A DNA stretch of 64,000 nucleotides from Humibacillus xanthopallidus (lineage in GTDB: Bacteria > Actinomycetota > Actinomycetes > Actinomycetales > Dermatophilaceae). This document shows positions 20,047-28,039 of the stretch, piece by piece. Both the position numbers and the translations under genes were made by a program. The DNA lies in the NCBI RefSeq assembly GCF_006717145.1, contig NZ_VFQF01000001.1, positions 992,001 through 1,056,000 of the forward strand. Direction: 5' to 3'. How positions within the stretch are numbered: the first letter of the stretch is position 1; every line of letters starts with the position of its first letter. The notes beneath the pieces were generated by a model that had not been told where the DNA came from, searched no databases, and saw only the letters and a program-made list of their open reading frames with translations.

Positions 20047-21072
20047 TCACAGTCCCTGCTCGGTGAGGCGACGATCGAGGCGCGGGTAGAGACGGCGGAC
20101 GTTGCCGGCATACACCGAGCTGCGTTGGGCGTCAGTGAGGTTGGGTGTGGCGTCGACGTAGCGCGACGTGTCGTCGAAGTGGTGGCCCGCGCGCGGATCG
20201 ACCCCGCGGACGGCGCCGATCATCTCGCTGGCGAAGAGGATCGCGTCGCTCGGGACGACACTCGTCAGCAGGTCGATGCCCGGCTGGTGGTAGACGCACG
20301 TGTCGAACAGGACGTTGCCGAGCAGCTCCTCGGGCTCGGGACGGCCGAGCGCCTGGGCCAGGCCGCGGAAGCGTCCCCAGTGGTAGGGCACCGCGCCACC
20401 GCCGTGGGGGATGACGAGGCGCAGGGTCGGGAAGTCGGTGAAGAGGTCGCCCTGCACGAGCTGCATGAAGGCGGTCGTGTCGGCGTTGAGGTAGTGCGCA
20501 CCGGTGGTGTGGAAGGCGGGGTTGCACGACGTGCTGACGTGCACCATCGCGGGGACCTCGAGCTCGACGAGCGCCTCGTAGACGGGGTACCACGAGCGGT
20601 CGGTGATCGGAGGGCTGTCCCAGTGGCCACCGGAGGGGTCAGGGTTGAGGTTGACCACGACGGCGCCGAGCTCCTCGACGGCTCGGCGCAGCTCCGGCAC
20701 CGTCGTCGCAGGGTCGACCCCGGGGGACTGGGGGAGCATGGCGCCCGGGACGAAGCGCTCGGGGTAGAGCTCGCTGACCCGGTGGCAGAGGTCGTTGCAG
20801 ATGCGCGCCCACGTGGACGAGACCTCGAGGTCGCCGATGTGGTGGGCCATGAAGCTCGCGCGCGGGGAGAACACCGTGACGTCGCTGCCCCGCTCGTCCA
20901 TGAGGCGCAGCTGGTTGGCCTCGATCGTCTCGCGGATGTCGTCGTCGCTGATGACGAGCGCGTCGGGCCGTGGCGCGTTGACCGGGTCGCCGACGGCGGC
21001 GACCTGGAGGTCGCGCCAGGCGCCGAGCTGGGGCGGCGCCGTCGTGTAGTGGCCGTGGGCGTCGATGATCAT
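20047..21072 (-). CDS. ligJ: 4-oxalomesaconate hydratase (LigJ)
   Basis: This 341-residue amidohydrolase-fold protein hydrates 4-oxalomesaconate to 4-carboxy-4-hydroxy-2-oxoadipate. It starts MIIDAHGHYTT (the His-x-His metal motif), and has MVHVSTSCNP, LVIPHGGGAVPYHWGRF and the LigJ-typical SEMIGAVRGVDP near the C-terminus. The ATG overlaps the ligU stop by four bases. It lies 19 bases before ligK. All expected metal-binding positions of the superfamily appear to be in place. Confidence 0.9.
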   Translation of the reverse strand: MIIDAHGHYTTAPPQLGAWRDLQVAAVGDPVNAPRPDALVISDDDIRETIEANQLRLMDERGSDVTVFSPRASFMAHHIGDLEVSSTWARICNDLCHRVSELYPERFVPGAMLPQSPGVDPATTVPELRRAVEELGAVVVNLNPDPSGGHWDSPPITDRSWYPVYEALVELEVPAMVHVSTSCNPAFHTTGAHYLNADTTAFMQLVQGDLFTDFPTLRLVIPHGGGAVPYHWGRFRGLAQALGRPEPEELLGNVLFDTCVYHQPGIDLLTSVVPSDAILFASEMIGAVRGVDPRAGHHFDDTSRYVDATPNLTDAQRSSVYAGNVRRLYPRLDRRLTEQGL

Positions 21073-22253
21073 GTGGTCCTCCGGGTCGACGTGACGGTGG
21101 GGTCCCAGACGGCCCTGGGTACGAGTACCTCGCCGCGCATCAGGAGGCGGGCGGTGCGCAGCAGCGCCGAGCGGGTGACACGGGTGGGGTCCTGCGGGTC
21201 GGTGCCGAGCGTCACGGTGAACTCGCCCGTGGGGTGCTCGACCGAGACGGTGACCGCACCGTCGGGGGAGCCGACCTCACCGTCGGGGGAGCCGGTGTCG
21301 GCGATGACGGCGACGTCCGCTGCGACGGTGCCCGGCAGGACGCTGGCGGTGCCGACGGTGACGGCCGCGAGCACCCCGACGGCCTCGTGGCAGACGTGGG
21401 GGATGAAGCTCCGCGTCGCGATCGAGCCGCCGGCACGTGGTGGCGAGACGAGCGTCATCTTCGGGTACGGGCGGCTCGTGACGTCGCCGAGGCCCATGAG
21501 CTCGGCGGCCCGGAGGCGGAGCGCCTGAATGCGCTCCTTGAGGGGCTCGTCCGCGTTGAGCTGGGCCGGGGTCTCGTCTCCCGCAGCCCCCACGGCGCTC
21601 GCCGCGAGGATGACGAGCGGCATACCGTTGTCGATGCAGGTCACCTCGACCGGGCCGACGCCGGGGAGGTCGACCGTGTCGCGCACGTGTCCCGTCGGCA
21701 GCATCGACGCCGCGACGGACCCTGCGGTGTCGAGGAACTCGATGGTCACGGGCGCGGCGGTGCCGGGCACGCCGTCGATCCGGGCGTCACCGGCATACGA
21801 CATGGCGCGGCCGCCGACGACGGCCCTGGTCTGCACGGTGACGCGCGCGGAGGTGCCGGTGTTGAGCACGAGCACGGTGGCCGTGGTGGTGTCGTCGGTC
21901 GGCTCGAACAGGCCGCTCTCGACGGCGAACGGCACGACGGCAGCGAGCATGTTGCCGCAGTTGGGCGTCGTGTCGACGGTGTCGCCGTCGGGTTGGAGCT
22001 GGGCGAAGAGGAAGTCGAGGTCGACGCCGGGGCGTTCGCTGCGAGAGACGATCCCGACCTTGCTCGTCAGCGGGTGCGCGCCGCCGAGACCGTCGATCTG
22101 GCGGGGGTCGGGGGAGCCCATGACCGCGAGCAGCACGGCGTCGCGGATGGCCGTGTCGGCCGGGAGGTCGGTGGCGCGGAAGAACGGGCCGCGCGACGTG
22201 CCCCCGCGCATGAACCAGCAGGGGATCGGCGTCTGGGTCGTGGGAGTGCTCAC
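21069..22253 (-). CDS. ligU: 4-oxalomesaconate tautomerase (LigU/GalD, PrpF family)
   Basis: This 394-residue PrpF-superfamily protein has the diaminopimelate-epimerase-like fold. Hallmarks are PCWFMRGGTSRGPFF at the start, DTTPNCGNMLAAVVPFA (the conserved Asn-Cys-Gly-Asn) and CIDNGMPLVILAAS. It interconverts oxalomesaconate tautomers or double-bond isomers so that LigJ can act. It overlaps pobA (4 bases) and ligJ (4 bases). A GSPDGEV/GSPDGAV pair near residues 320-333 is coded by a 21-base tandem duplication. PrpF-type isomerases of other pathways are the alternative, but the operon position fixes the call. Confidence 0.87.
   Translation of the reverse strand: MSTPTTQTPIPCWFMRGGTSRGPFFRATDLPADTAIRDAVLLAVMGSPDPRQIDGLGGAHPLTSKVGIVSRSERPGVDLDFLFAQLQPDGDTVDTTPNCGNMLAAVVPFAVESGLFEPTDDTTTATVLVLNTGTSARVTVQTRAVVGGRAMSYAGDARIDGVPGTAAPVTIEFLDTAGSVAASMLPTGHVRDTVDLPGVGPVEVTCIDNGMPLVILAASAVGAAGDETPAQLNADEPLKERIQALRLRAAELMGLGDVTSRPYPKMTLVSPPRAGGSIATRSFIPHVCHEAVGVLAAVTVGTASVLPGTVAADVAVIADTGSPDGEVGSPDGAVTVSVEHPTGEFTVTLGTDPQDPTRVTRSALLRTARLLMRGEVLVPRAVWDPTVTSTRRTT
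21258..21299. repeat. 21-base tandem duplication inside ligU
   Basis: Two adjacent 21-base units share the first 16 bases exactly and differ near their ends. They keep the frame and duplicate the peptide GSPDG, in a loop-like region of the tautomerase. Confidence 0.8.
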
Positions 22254-23506
22254 GTGAGGTCACCGCCCCGGGTCGGCCATCCGGTGTACTGCTCCGCGAG
22301 GTAGGTGCGGCCGGCTCGGGTGCCGACGACGTTGTCGAGCTCGCCGACCTGGCGGCGCAGGTCGAAGTCGGTGGCGCCGGGGGCGGTGTGGAGCAGCTGC
22401 GTCATCCACCACGAGAAGTTCTGCGCCCTCCAGACCCGGCGGAGGGCCTGCGGCTGGTAGTCGTCGAGAGCAGGGTCGCCCTCGGGGCCGAGGGCGCGCA
22501 CGAGAACGTCGGCGAGCACCTTGACGTCGTGCAGGGCGAGGTTGAGCCCGCGGGCGCCGGTCGGCGGGACGGTGTGGGCGGCGTCGCCGGCAAGGACGAG
22601 CGAGCCCCAGCGCATGGGGTCCTGCACGAACGACCGGAAGCGGAGCACGGTCTTCTCGAGGACCGGACCCTCGGCGAGGGTGAAGCCGTCACCGCCCGCC
22701 ACGCGGGCCTGGAGGGTCTCCCAGATGCGCTCGTCGGGCCAGGCGTCGGTGGCCTCGTCGGGGTCGCACTGGAAGTACATCCGCTGCACGGTGTCGGTGC
22801 GCTGGCTGATGAGGGCGAAGCCGTCGGGCGACTGTGCGTACACGAGCTCGGGGGCGCTCCGGGGCGCCTGAGCGAGGATGCCGAACCAGGCGAAGGGGTA
22901 CTCGCGGAAGTACTGCGTGCGGTGCTGCGCCGGCACGAGGTCGCGGCAGACGCTGCGTGAGCCGTCGGCACCGACGACGAAGCGAGCGCGCACCTCGTGA
23001 CGGGTGCCGTCGTCCGCGGTGAAGCGCAGCCGCGGCGTCGTGGTCTCGGTGTCGAGCACCTCGGGGGCCGTCACGCCGAAGTGCACCCTGCCGTTGTCGC
23101 GCTCGCGGGCGTCGGCGAGGTCGATGAAGACGTCGGTCTGGGGGTACAGCCAGACCGACTCGCCGACGAGTGCCTTGAAGTCGATGCGGTGGCTGCGGCC
23201 GTCGAAGCGCAGGTCGGTGCCCTCGTGCTCGTGCCCGTCGCGCAGGATGCGGTCGGAGACGCCCGTCTCCACCAGATCGCGGGCCGCGTCGGCCTCGAGG
23301 ATGCCGGCGCGCTGGGTGGTCTCGATCTCGTGTCGGGTGCGCAGGTCGATCGCCACGCTGTCGACGCCGGCGCGGGCGAGGCGGTGGGCGAGCATCAGGC
23401 CGGCCGGGCCGGCCCCGACGATGGCGACGGGCACGTGGGTCGTGACGTCGACCGTCGGGTGTGGGGTCGTGACGCTGCTCGCGTCGTCGACGGGGAGGGT
23501 GGGCAT
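22250..23506 (-). CDS. pobA: 4-hydroxybenzoate 3-monooxygenase (PobA)
   Basis: This 418-residue class A flavoprotein hydroxylates 4-hydroxybenzoate to protocatechuate with NAD(P)H and O2. It has AIVGAGPAGLMLAHRL (FAD), TQRAGILEADAARDL and LIGAD-like VVGADGSRSVCRD motifs, and GDAAHTVPPTGARGLNLA, which is almost diagnostic for PobA. There is a 20-residue N-terminal extension before the first strand compared with Pseudomonas PobA. ATG 23506 has GGAG 7 bases upstream. It is the first structural gene of the lig operon and so links 4-hydroxybenzoate to the meta pathway. A strong dyad lies just upstream. Confidence 0.92.
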   Translation of the reverse strand: MPTLPVDDASSVTTPHPTVDVTTHVPVAIVGAGPAGLMLAHRLARAGVDSVAIDLRTRHEIETTQRAGILEADAARDLVETGVSDRILRDGHEHEGTDLRFDGRSHRIDFKALVGESVWLYPQTDVFIDLADARERDNGRVHFGVTAPEVLDTETTTPRLRFTADDGTRHEVRARFVVGADGSRSVCRDLVPAQHRTQYFREYPFAWFGILAQAPRSAPELVYAQSPDGFALISQRTDTVQRMYFQCDPDEATDAWPDERIWETLQARVAGGDGFTLAEGPVLEKTVLRFRSFVQDPMRWGSLVLAGDAAHTVPPTGARGLNLALHDVKVLADVLVRALGPEGDPALDDYQPQALRRVWRAQNFSWWMTQLLHTAPGATDFDLRRQVGELDNVVGTRAGRTYLAEQYTGWPTRGGDLT

Positions 23507-23574
23507 CGGTGCTCCGCGGGTGGTCGGCCGTTGATGGGTCGACGGTCGCAGGCCGGCTCCACGCCGGGGAGGGC

Positions 23575-23595
23575 TGTTTCCGTCAGGCGGAAACA
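23575..23595. promoter_or_regulatory. Candidate IclR-type operator upstream of pobA
   Basis: Perfect 8-base inverted arms, TGTTTCCG and CGGAAACA, are separated by five bases and lie 69 bases upstream of the pobA start, just after the iclR stop. The TTTCC/GGAAA half-sites resemble those bound by IclR-family regulators. There is no T-run, so it is not a typical terminator. The neighbouring IclR protein is the obvious candidate ligand-responsive binder. Confidence 0.6.
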
Positions 23596-23606
23596 TGGGT
23601 CTGCTC

Positions 23607-24371
23607 TCAGTCGACCCCTGCGCGACGGCCGAGCTCGACGGAGATGCCCTGGGCGGCGCGCATGAGCGGGTCGCGCAGCGTTCGAGCGGCCGCGACCCCG
23701 CGGGCTGTGACCACGATCCCGAGGGCGGCGTGCACCGGGCCGGTCGTGCCGATGCGCACGGGCGTCGCGACGGCGACCGTCGTCTCGGAGAGCTGGCGGT
23801 CGCTCACGAGGTAGTGGTCACGCCGGATCCGGGTGAGCTGTGCGCGCAGCGTGCGTGGGTCGGTGACGGTGTGGGAGGTGTAGGCGTGGAGCGGCTCGCC
23901 GAGCACGGCGTCCTGGATGTCGGCCGGTGCGTGAGCGAGCAGCACCCGGCCCATTCCGGTTGCTGCGAGAGGGAATCGGTCGCCGACGTTGGTCATCAGG
24001 TCGACCGACCGGTGACCGGCGATGCGCTCGACGAAGACGAGCTCGGTGCCCTCGCGGACCGCGAGCTGGATGTTCTCGTGGGTGCCTTCGTAGAGGTCCT
24101 GCATGTAGGGCCGTGCGACGTCGCGCAGGATCTGGCCGCGGGGGCACACGGAGGCGATCTCCCACAGACGCAGGCCGACGTACCACGTGCCGTCGTCTCC
24201 GCGCTCGAGGGCTCCCCACTCGGCCAGCTCGCCGACGACGCGGTGTGCCGTGCTGATCGGAAGGCCTGTGCGGTGGGCGATCTGCGACAGGTTCTGGCTG
24301 GGCCGGTCGCGTCCGAAGCTGGCGAGCACCGCCATGGCCTTCCCAGCCGCTGATGGGCGCCTCTCATCCAC
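23607..24371 (-). CDS. IclR-family regulator of the pob-lig operon
   Basis: This 254-residue protein has an N-terminal winged helix (about 8-70, QNLSQIAHRTGLPISTAHRVVGEL) and an IclR effector domain (about 80-250, with RYxQ-like MQDLYEGTHENIQLAVREG and AATGMGRVLLAH). Family members PobR and PcaR/PcaU sense 4-hydroxybenzoate or protocatechuate. It is immediately upstream of pobA on the same strand with a 100-base gap that holds a dyad, so it may be cotranscribed with or separate from the operon. Activation versus repression cannot be told from sequence. Confidence 0.88.
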   Translation of the reverse strand: MDERRPSAAGKAMAVLASFGRDRPSQNLSQIAHRTGLPISTAHRVVGELAEWGALERGDDGTWYVGLRLWEIASVCPRGQILRDVARPYMQDLYEGTHENIQLAVREGTELVFVERIAGHRSVDLMTNVGDRFPLAATGMGRVLLAHAPADIQDAVLGEPLHAYTSHTVTDPRTLRAQLTRIRRDHYLVSDRQLSETTVAVATPVRIGTTGPVHAALGIVVTARGVAAARTLRDPLMRAAQGISVELGRRAGVD

Positions 24372-24588
24372 CCCGGCAGTCTGTCACCGGCGCGGGCGGA
24401 GGGGCAGCGCCTCGGACGGGCCGAATCGGCCGCGGTTCGAGCCGACCCACGTGGGATGGCGGCTCGGGACCTCGTCCCAGCCCACCCAGCCGACTTCTCT
24501 GAACCCGACTACGGCAATGACTGACGAACAGCGCGACCGTCTCGGCGTGATGGTGGACCGGGGACTGGGGGCGATCCAGGGCAATGGT
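24372..24588. promoter_or_regulatory. Dyad-rich region upstream of the iclR gene
   Basis: I see no credible gene in these 217 bases, but several dyads. GGCCGA-A-TCGGCC lies at 24419-24431, about 48 bases upstream of the iclR start. A nested dyad spans 24438-24466 with outer arms CGAGCCG/CGGCTCG and an inner perfect CCCACGTGGG at 24446-24455. GGGAC-CTC-GTCCC lies at 24466-24478. They could be operators for iclR or a stem that terminates the upstream small gene; no T-run is present. Confidence 0.45.
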
Positions 24589-24789
24589 CTATGGCCAGTC
24601 AGCGGTGAGGTAGGCGGTCACCAGGACGCCGAGCGACACGACGACCATCAATGCGCCGATCTGGGTCTGGAGGGTCCGCCGCGCCGCGACGTCGCCACCA
24701 GACCGTCCAGGCCCTGAGAGCGAGCCCCACACGATCAGGCCGATGCCGGTCAGCAGCACGACGACCGTGCCCGTCCAGAAGTAGGTCAT
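24589..24789 (-). CDS. Small two-helix membrane protein, unknown
   Basis: This 66-residue protein starts at ATG 24789 (MTYFWTGTVVVLLTG). It has two hydrophobic segments, about residues 4-24 and 43-62, joined by a short polar loop rich in Gly, Ser and Arg. A longer frame from 24852 adds a soluble leader with no support. I do not recognise a family. It is alone between the iclR gene and the ECF locus and points towards iclR. Confidence 0.5.
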   Translation of the reverse strand: MTYFWTGTVVVLLTGIGLIVWGSLSGPGRSGGDVAARRTLQTQIGALMVVVSLGVLVTAYLTADWP

Positions 24790-25150
24790 GGCGCCGCGAC
24801 CTGAGTCATCGACCCACCATCGCACGTCCACCGGGCTCCGACCATGAGCCACACCCCGCCGTCAGACGGTCGCGCCAGGCGCCTCCACCCGGAGGCCGAG
24901 GGCGCCGGCGATGAGCTCGACGCGCGCGGCAGTCCGACTGTGTGGGGCCGTCTCATCCTCACGTCCTCGACACATCGGGTTCGCCGAAACACGTTGTGCT
25001 CGAATGTGTTCGGCGACTGAGCCCCACGGGAACGTGCCGCTGACGGCCCGTTCGAGAGTAGATCGCAGGGCGCCGTCCCGACGAAGCCAAGGCAACCAAA
25101 CCACCGGCTCGGGGATCGTCTCAGTGGCAGCATCACGAGGAGGTTGACGC
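24790..25150. other. 361-base gene-free stretch before the ECF locus
   Basis: No convincing gene is visible; the frames open here are shadows. It holds an imperfect hairpin (24981-25015: left arm TCGCCGAAACAC, right arm GTGTTCGGCGA, 12-base loop, one bulged A) and the ECF-like promoter at 25092-25120. A minus-strand open frame over the same stretch codes a peptide with a helix-like end (TAARVELIAGALGLRVE), but it has no proper start and overlaps the next gene, so I do not call it. Confidence 0.5.
25092..25120 (+). promoter_or_regulatory. ECF-like promoter element, copy 1
   Basis: GCAACC (25092-25097), a 19-base gap, then CGTC (25117-25120). The flanks also match copy 2 (CACCGGCT-GGGGAT between the boxes, then AGTG and GCATC after). 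It lies 31 bases before the ATG of the first anti-sigma-like gene. AAC and CGT are the usual cores of actinobacterial ECF promoters, although the spacing here is longer than the common 15-17. Confidence 0.65.
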
Positions 25151-26230
25151 ATGTCTGACCTGAGCACCTTCGTCAGCGAGACCGAGGGGTCCATCGACCA
25201 GCCGTCGTTCGAGGTCGTCATCTCGACGCAGCGTCGGGCCCGCCGGCGCCGATCGGCCGTTGCCTTCGCAGGTGCGTTGGCGGCCGCGCTCGCTCTCATG
25301 CTGACCGTTGCCGGCGTGGGTCAGCTCGGGCGCAGCCAGACCCTGGCCGGGTCGGCACCCCCTTTGCTCGTGCCCGACTGGACCGCGGACCAGGTGGTGG
25401 GGCACCCTGACGCATTCGTCGTGAGGCAGCTCGAGTCCCGCACTGAGCCGGGCACCGCTCTGACAGTGTGGAAACGCTGCGCCCAACCCCGCGTGGACCA
25501 CGACTGCTTCGGTCGAGAGGCCTTTGCCGTCGTCGACGGCTTCGGCCACCACCTCGTGGCCCTTGGAGCGGTGACCGGGTCGAGCCAGCAGCCTTCTCTG
25601 GGCGATGACGGGCTGCTTCGCGAGGTCGACGGCGGCCTGTGGTACTGGGCGCACCTGAACCCCGGTCCCTACCTGCTGTCGGCCCCGATGACCGAGGCCG
25701 CGACCCTGACCGTCGTGGACCGCGCCTTCACCCACAGCTTCGGGGTCGCGAGCATCGAGTGCGCTGACCGGGTGGGCCTGTGCTCGTTGAACCAGGACGC
25801 GAGGACTCTCGAGCGACTCGCCACCCCTCAGGTCCCCTCCACGCGCTGGGCGACCCCAACAGCCCGTGGTTGCGGGCTCTGGGGCCTCGCGGGGATCGGC
25901 GGCAACCTGCGGCTCATCATCCAGCAGCGCGACGGATCGTTCGGCAGCGCCGACCTCCCGGACGACCCGAACTCCACGACCATGGCCGAGGGCGGGCATC
26001 GCTGTGAGGTGGCCTACTACCAAGGTGTCGCCGGCGACCCAGCGCTGGTTCAGCTCGTCGTCAGCCTCGACCAGGGCAGGACGTGGCAGATCCGCCGAGC
26101 CCCTCTGTCCCAGGTCGTGGGGCTCGTCGAGGAGCAGCCCCGCCCCAGGTTCCTCATCCCGCCGCAGTGGACGGAACTACCGCCCATGGCCAACCCGCTC
26201 GCTCCCCCCGGAGCCCTGCACAGGCTCTGA
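25151..26230 (+). CDS. Anti-sigma-like single-pass membrane protein (paralogue 1)
   Basis: This 359-residue protein has a short cytosolic N-terminus (MSDLSTFVSETEGSID, then an Arg-rich RRARRRR stop-transfer), one transmembrane helix at about 38-58, and an outside domain of about 300 residues. The outside domain has six Cys that are all kept in the paralogue at 26904, in WKRC, HDC, IEC, GLC, RGCG and RCEVAYY. Sequence and order match that paralogue almost throughout. GAGGAGG lies 8 bases before the ATG. No sigma gene adjoins this copy, so it probably acts on the sigma factor 250 bases downstream or has lost its own partner. The anti-sigma role is inferred from context, as no classic ZAS motif is seen. 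Confidence 0.65.
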   Translation: MSDLSTFVSETEGSIDQPSFEVVISTQRRARRRRSAVAFAGALAAALALMLTVAGVGQLGRSQTLAGSAPPLLVPDWTADQVVGHPDAFVVRQLESRTEPGTALTVWKRCAQPRVDHDCFGREAFAVVDGFGHHLVALGAVTGSSQQPSLGDDGLLREVDGGLWYWAHLNPGPYLLSAPMTEAATLTVVDRAFTHSFGVASIECADRVGLCSLNQDARTLERLATPQVPSTRWATPTARGCGLWGLAGIGGNLRLIIQQRDGSFGSADLPDDPNSTTMAEGGHRCEVAYYQGVAGDPALVQLVVSLDQGRTWQIRRAPLSQVVGLVEEQPRPRFLIPPQWTELPPMANPLAPPGALHRL

Positions 26231-26334
26231 TTCCAGCTCCATCTCCGCGGTGCGTCGGCGCCCTTCGCGGGGAGCCCTGTTGACAGCGGATCAGCTTGGG
26301 TCCAGAGGCGGCAGCGACAAGTCCCGTGGCACAT

Positions 26335-26363
26335 GCAACCGAAACACCGGCTTGGGGATCGTG
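26335..26363 (+). promoter_or_regulatory. ECF-like promoter element, copy 2
   Basis: GCAACC (26335-26340), 19 bases, then CGTG (26360-26363), 42 bases before the sigma-factor start. It is nearly the same as copy 1 across 40 bases. Because it precedes the sigma gene itself, positive autoregulation is likely. It also rules out the ATG at 26333 as the start. Confidence 0.65.
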
Positions 26364-26404
26364 TGAGTGCAAGCATCGTCAGGGAATCGGCAGGTGGTCA
26401 GATC

Positions 26405-26911
26405 ATGGACGATGACGACGACGCGGTCCGCGCGGTCTATGACCTGTCCTACCGACGCCTCGTGACGCAGATGGTGGCGATGTGCGGCAACCGGTGCGAG
26501 GCGGAGGACGTCGTGCAGGAGGCCTTCCTCACCGCATGGACGCACCGCGACGACTTCGCTGCCGCCGCCAACAAGGAGGCGTGGTTGCGCACGGTCTCCC
26601 TGAACCTGCTGCGCCATCGTTGGCGCAGGGCGCGGCTCTCAGCTCGGACCCTGCCCAAGTTCCGTGCCGAGCTGAGCATCGACCTCGGGGCCCAAGCCCC
26701 CGAGAACCACGTCGCAGTCGTGTATGCGTTGAGCCAGCTCAGCCTGCCGGTGCGCGTCACCGCCGTGCTGTTCTACGTCGCCGACCTCACCGTCGCGCAG
26801 ATCTCCCGCGAGCTGTCCGCCCCGGAGGGAACCATCAAGGCACGACTGGCCCGGGCCCGGGCGCAGATGGCTGGCCACCTCAGCGACCGGGAGGAGGCCG
26901 ACCATGTCTGA
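26405..26911 (+). CDS. ECF RNA polymerase sigma factor
   Basis: This 168-residue protein has sigma-70 region 2 (about 8-75, with DVVQEAFLTAWTHRDDF and AWLRTVSLNLLRHRWRRA) and region 4 (about 108-160, LSLPVRVTAVLFYVADLTVAQISRELSAPEG in part, then TIKARLARARAQM). There is no extra C-terminal domain. ATG 26405 is preferred over 26333 because the promoter-like boxes lie between them and CAGGTGG precedes it. The stop overlaps the start of the downstream membrane protein by 8 bases, the normal arrangement of sigma and anti-sigma. It is likely to drive the three GCAACC-N19-CGT units here. Confidence 0.9.
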   Translation: MDDDDDAVRAVYDLSYRRLVTQMVAMCGNRCEAEDVVQEAFLTAWTHRDDFAAAANKEAWLRTVSLNLLRHRWRRARLSARTLPKFRAELSIDLGAQAPENHVAVVYALSQLSLPVRVTAVLFYVADLTVAQISRELSAPEGTIKARLARARAQMAGHLSDREEADHV

Positions 26912-27989
26912 CCTGAGCGACTTCGTCCGCGACACGGAGCGGTCCGTCGACCAGCCTCCCTTCGAGGTCATGATCACGACCCAGCGGCGAGCACGCCGGC
27001 GCCGCGTTGCGATCGCCCTCACCGCTGCGATGGTGACGGCGGCCGCCGCACTCCTTGCCATAGCGCTGACGCTCACCGGCCTCGATCGCCTGGGCCACAA
27101 GGAGATCCCGGCCCAACCGGCCCCGAAGCCGCTCGTGCCGGCCTGGACCGCCGACCAGATCGTCGGCAATGCCAAGGGTTTCCTCGTCAAGCAGCTCGAC
27201 TCCCACAACCAGCAAGGAACCACTCTGACCGTCTGGAAACGATGCGCCACACCCGAGCCCCACCACGACTGCCTCGGTCGCGAAGCCATCGTCGTGGCGG
27301 ACGGCTCCGGCCACCGGCTCCTCACACTCGGAGCCGTCACCGATTCCAGCCGACAACCCACCCCGAGCGGGGACGGGCTGCTCCGCGAGGTGGGCCCGGG
27401 CCTCTGGTACTGGGCGCACCAAGACCCTGGGCCTTACCTGCTGTCCGCTTCGATGACCCAGCCGGTGGACCTCGAGGTCCTCGATCACCCTGCCACCCAC
27501 GGCTTCGGGACGGCCAGCATCGAGTGCGCCAATCAGGTCGGCCTGTGCACCCTCGACCTGAGCGCGCAGACCCTGGAACGGCTCGCGATCCCGAACCTGC
27601 CCGACACCCGCTGGGCCACCCCGACCGTCCGAGGCTGCGGGCTGTGGGGGCTGGTCGGGCTCAGCACCAAGGCGCGTCTCGTCATCCAGCAGCGCGACGG
27701 CTCGTTCGCCACGGCCGACCTGCCGGCCGAACCCAACTCCACGACCATGGCCGAGGGTGGCCCGAACTGCGAGGTGGCCTACTACCAGAGCGTCGGCGCC
27801 GACGCGGACCAGCTCGTCGTCAGCCTCGACCAAGGCAGAACATGGCAGATCCGCCAAACCCCGCTGCCGCAGGTCGCCGGGTACTACGAGCACCAGCCGC
27901 GCGACAGGTTCTTCATCCCGCCCAACTGGGCTGCGCTGCCCCCGATGGCCCACCCCCTCGAGCCGCCCGGCCCCCTCATCCCCCAGTGA
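26904..27989 (+). CDS. Putative anti-sigma membrane protein (paralogue 2)
   Basis: This 361-residue protein overlaps the sigma gene by 8 bases. It has an N-terminal cytosolic MSDLSDFVRDTERSVDQPPF segment, an Arg-rich region, one membrane helix at about 37-59 and an extracytoplasmic domain with six conserved Cys and a WYWAHQDPGPYLLSA motif shared with paralogue 1. Genetic coupling to the sigma gene makes a sensing anti-sigma role likely. It lacks the HxxxCxxC zinc anti-sigma signature, so binding would be through the short acidic N-terminus. No enzymatic motif is visible in the outside domain. Confidence 0.7.
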   Translation: MSDLSDFVRDTERSVDQPPFEVMITTQRRARRRRVAIALTAAMVTAAAALLAIALTLTGLDRLGHKEIPAQPAPKPLVPAWTADQIVGNAKGFLVKQLDSHNQQGTTLTVWKRCATPEPHHDCLGREAIVVADGSGHRLLTLGAVTDSSRQPTPSGDGLLREVGPGLWYWAHQDPGPYLLSASMTQPVDLEVLDHPATHGFGTASIECANQVGLCTLDLSAQTLERLAIPNLPDTRWATPTVRGCGLWGLVGLSTKARLVIQQRDGSFATADLPAEPNSTTMAEGGPNCEVAYYQSVGADADQLVVSLDQGRTWQIRQTPLPQVAGYYEHQPRDRFFIPPNWAALPPMAHPLEPPGPLIPQ

Positions 27990-28039
27990 CGGCGCTGCCT
28001 ACTGCTCGAGCCCCGCCGACGACGGAATACGTGGACCAC

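Noticed and set aside
24431-24450. GGTTCGAGCC resembling a tRNA T-arm
   Set aside because: The flanking bases do not pair as a T-stem, and no D-arm, anticodon arm or acceptor stem is found around it.
24862-25299. 145-codon minus-strand frame before the ECF locus
   Set aside because: It overlaps the start of the anti-sigma-like gene and both promoter boxes, has no RBS and no recognisable domain. A gene relic cannot be excluded.
26240-26275. Possible terminator after the first anti-sigma-like gene
   Set aside because: The arms (CTCCGCG and CGCGGGGAG) pair imperfectly and no T-run follows, so no terminator is claimed.
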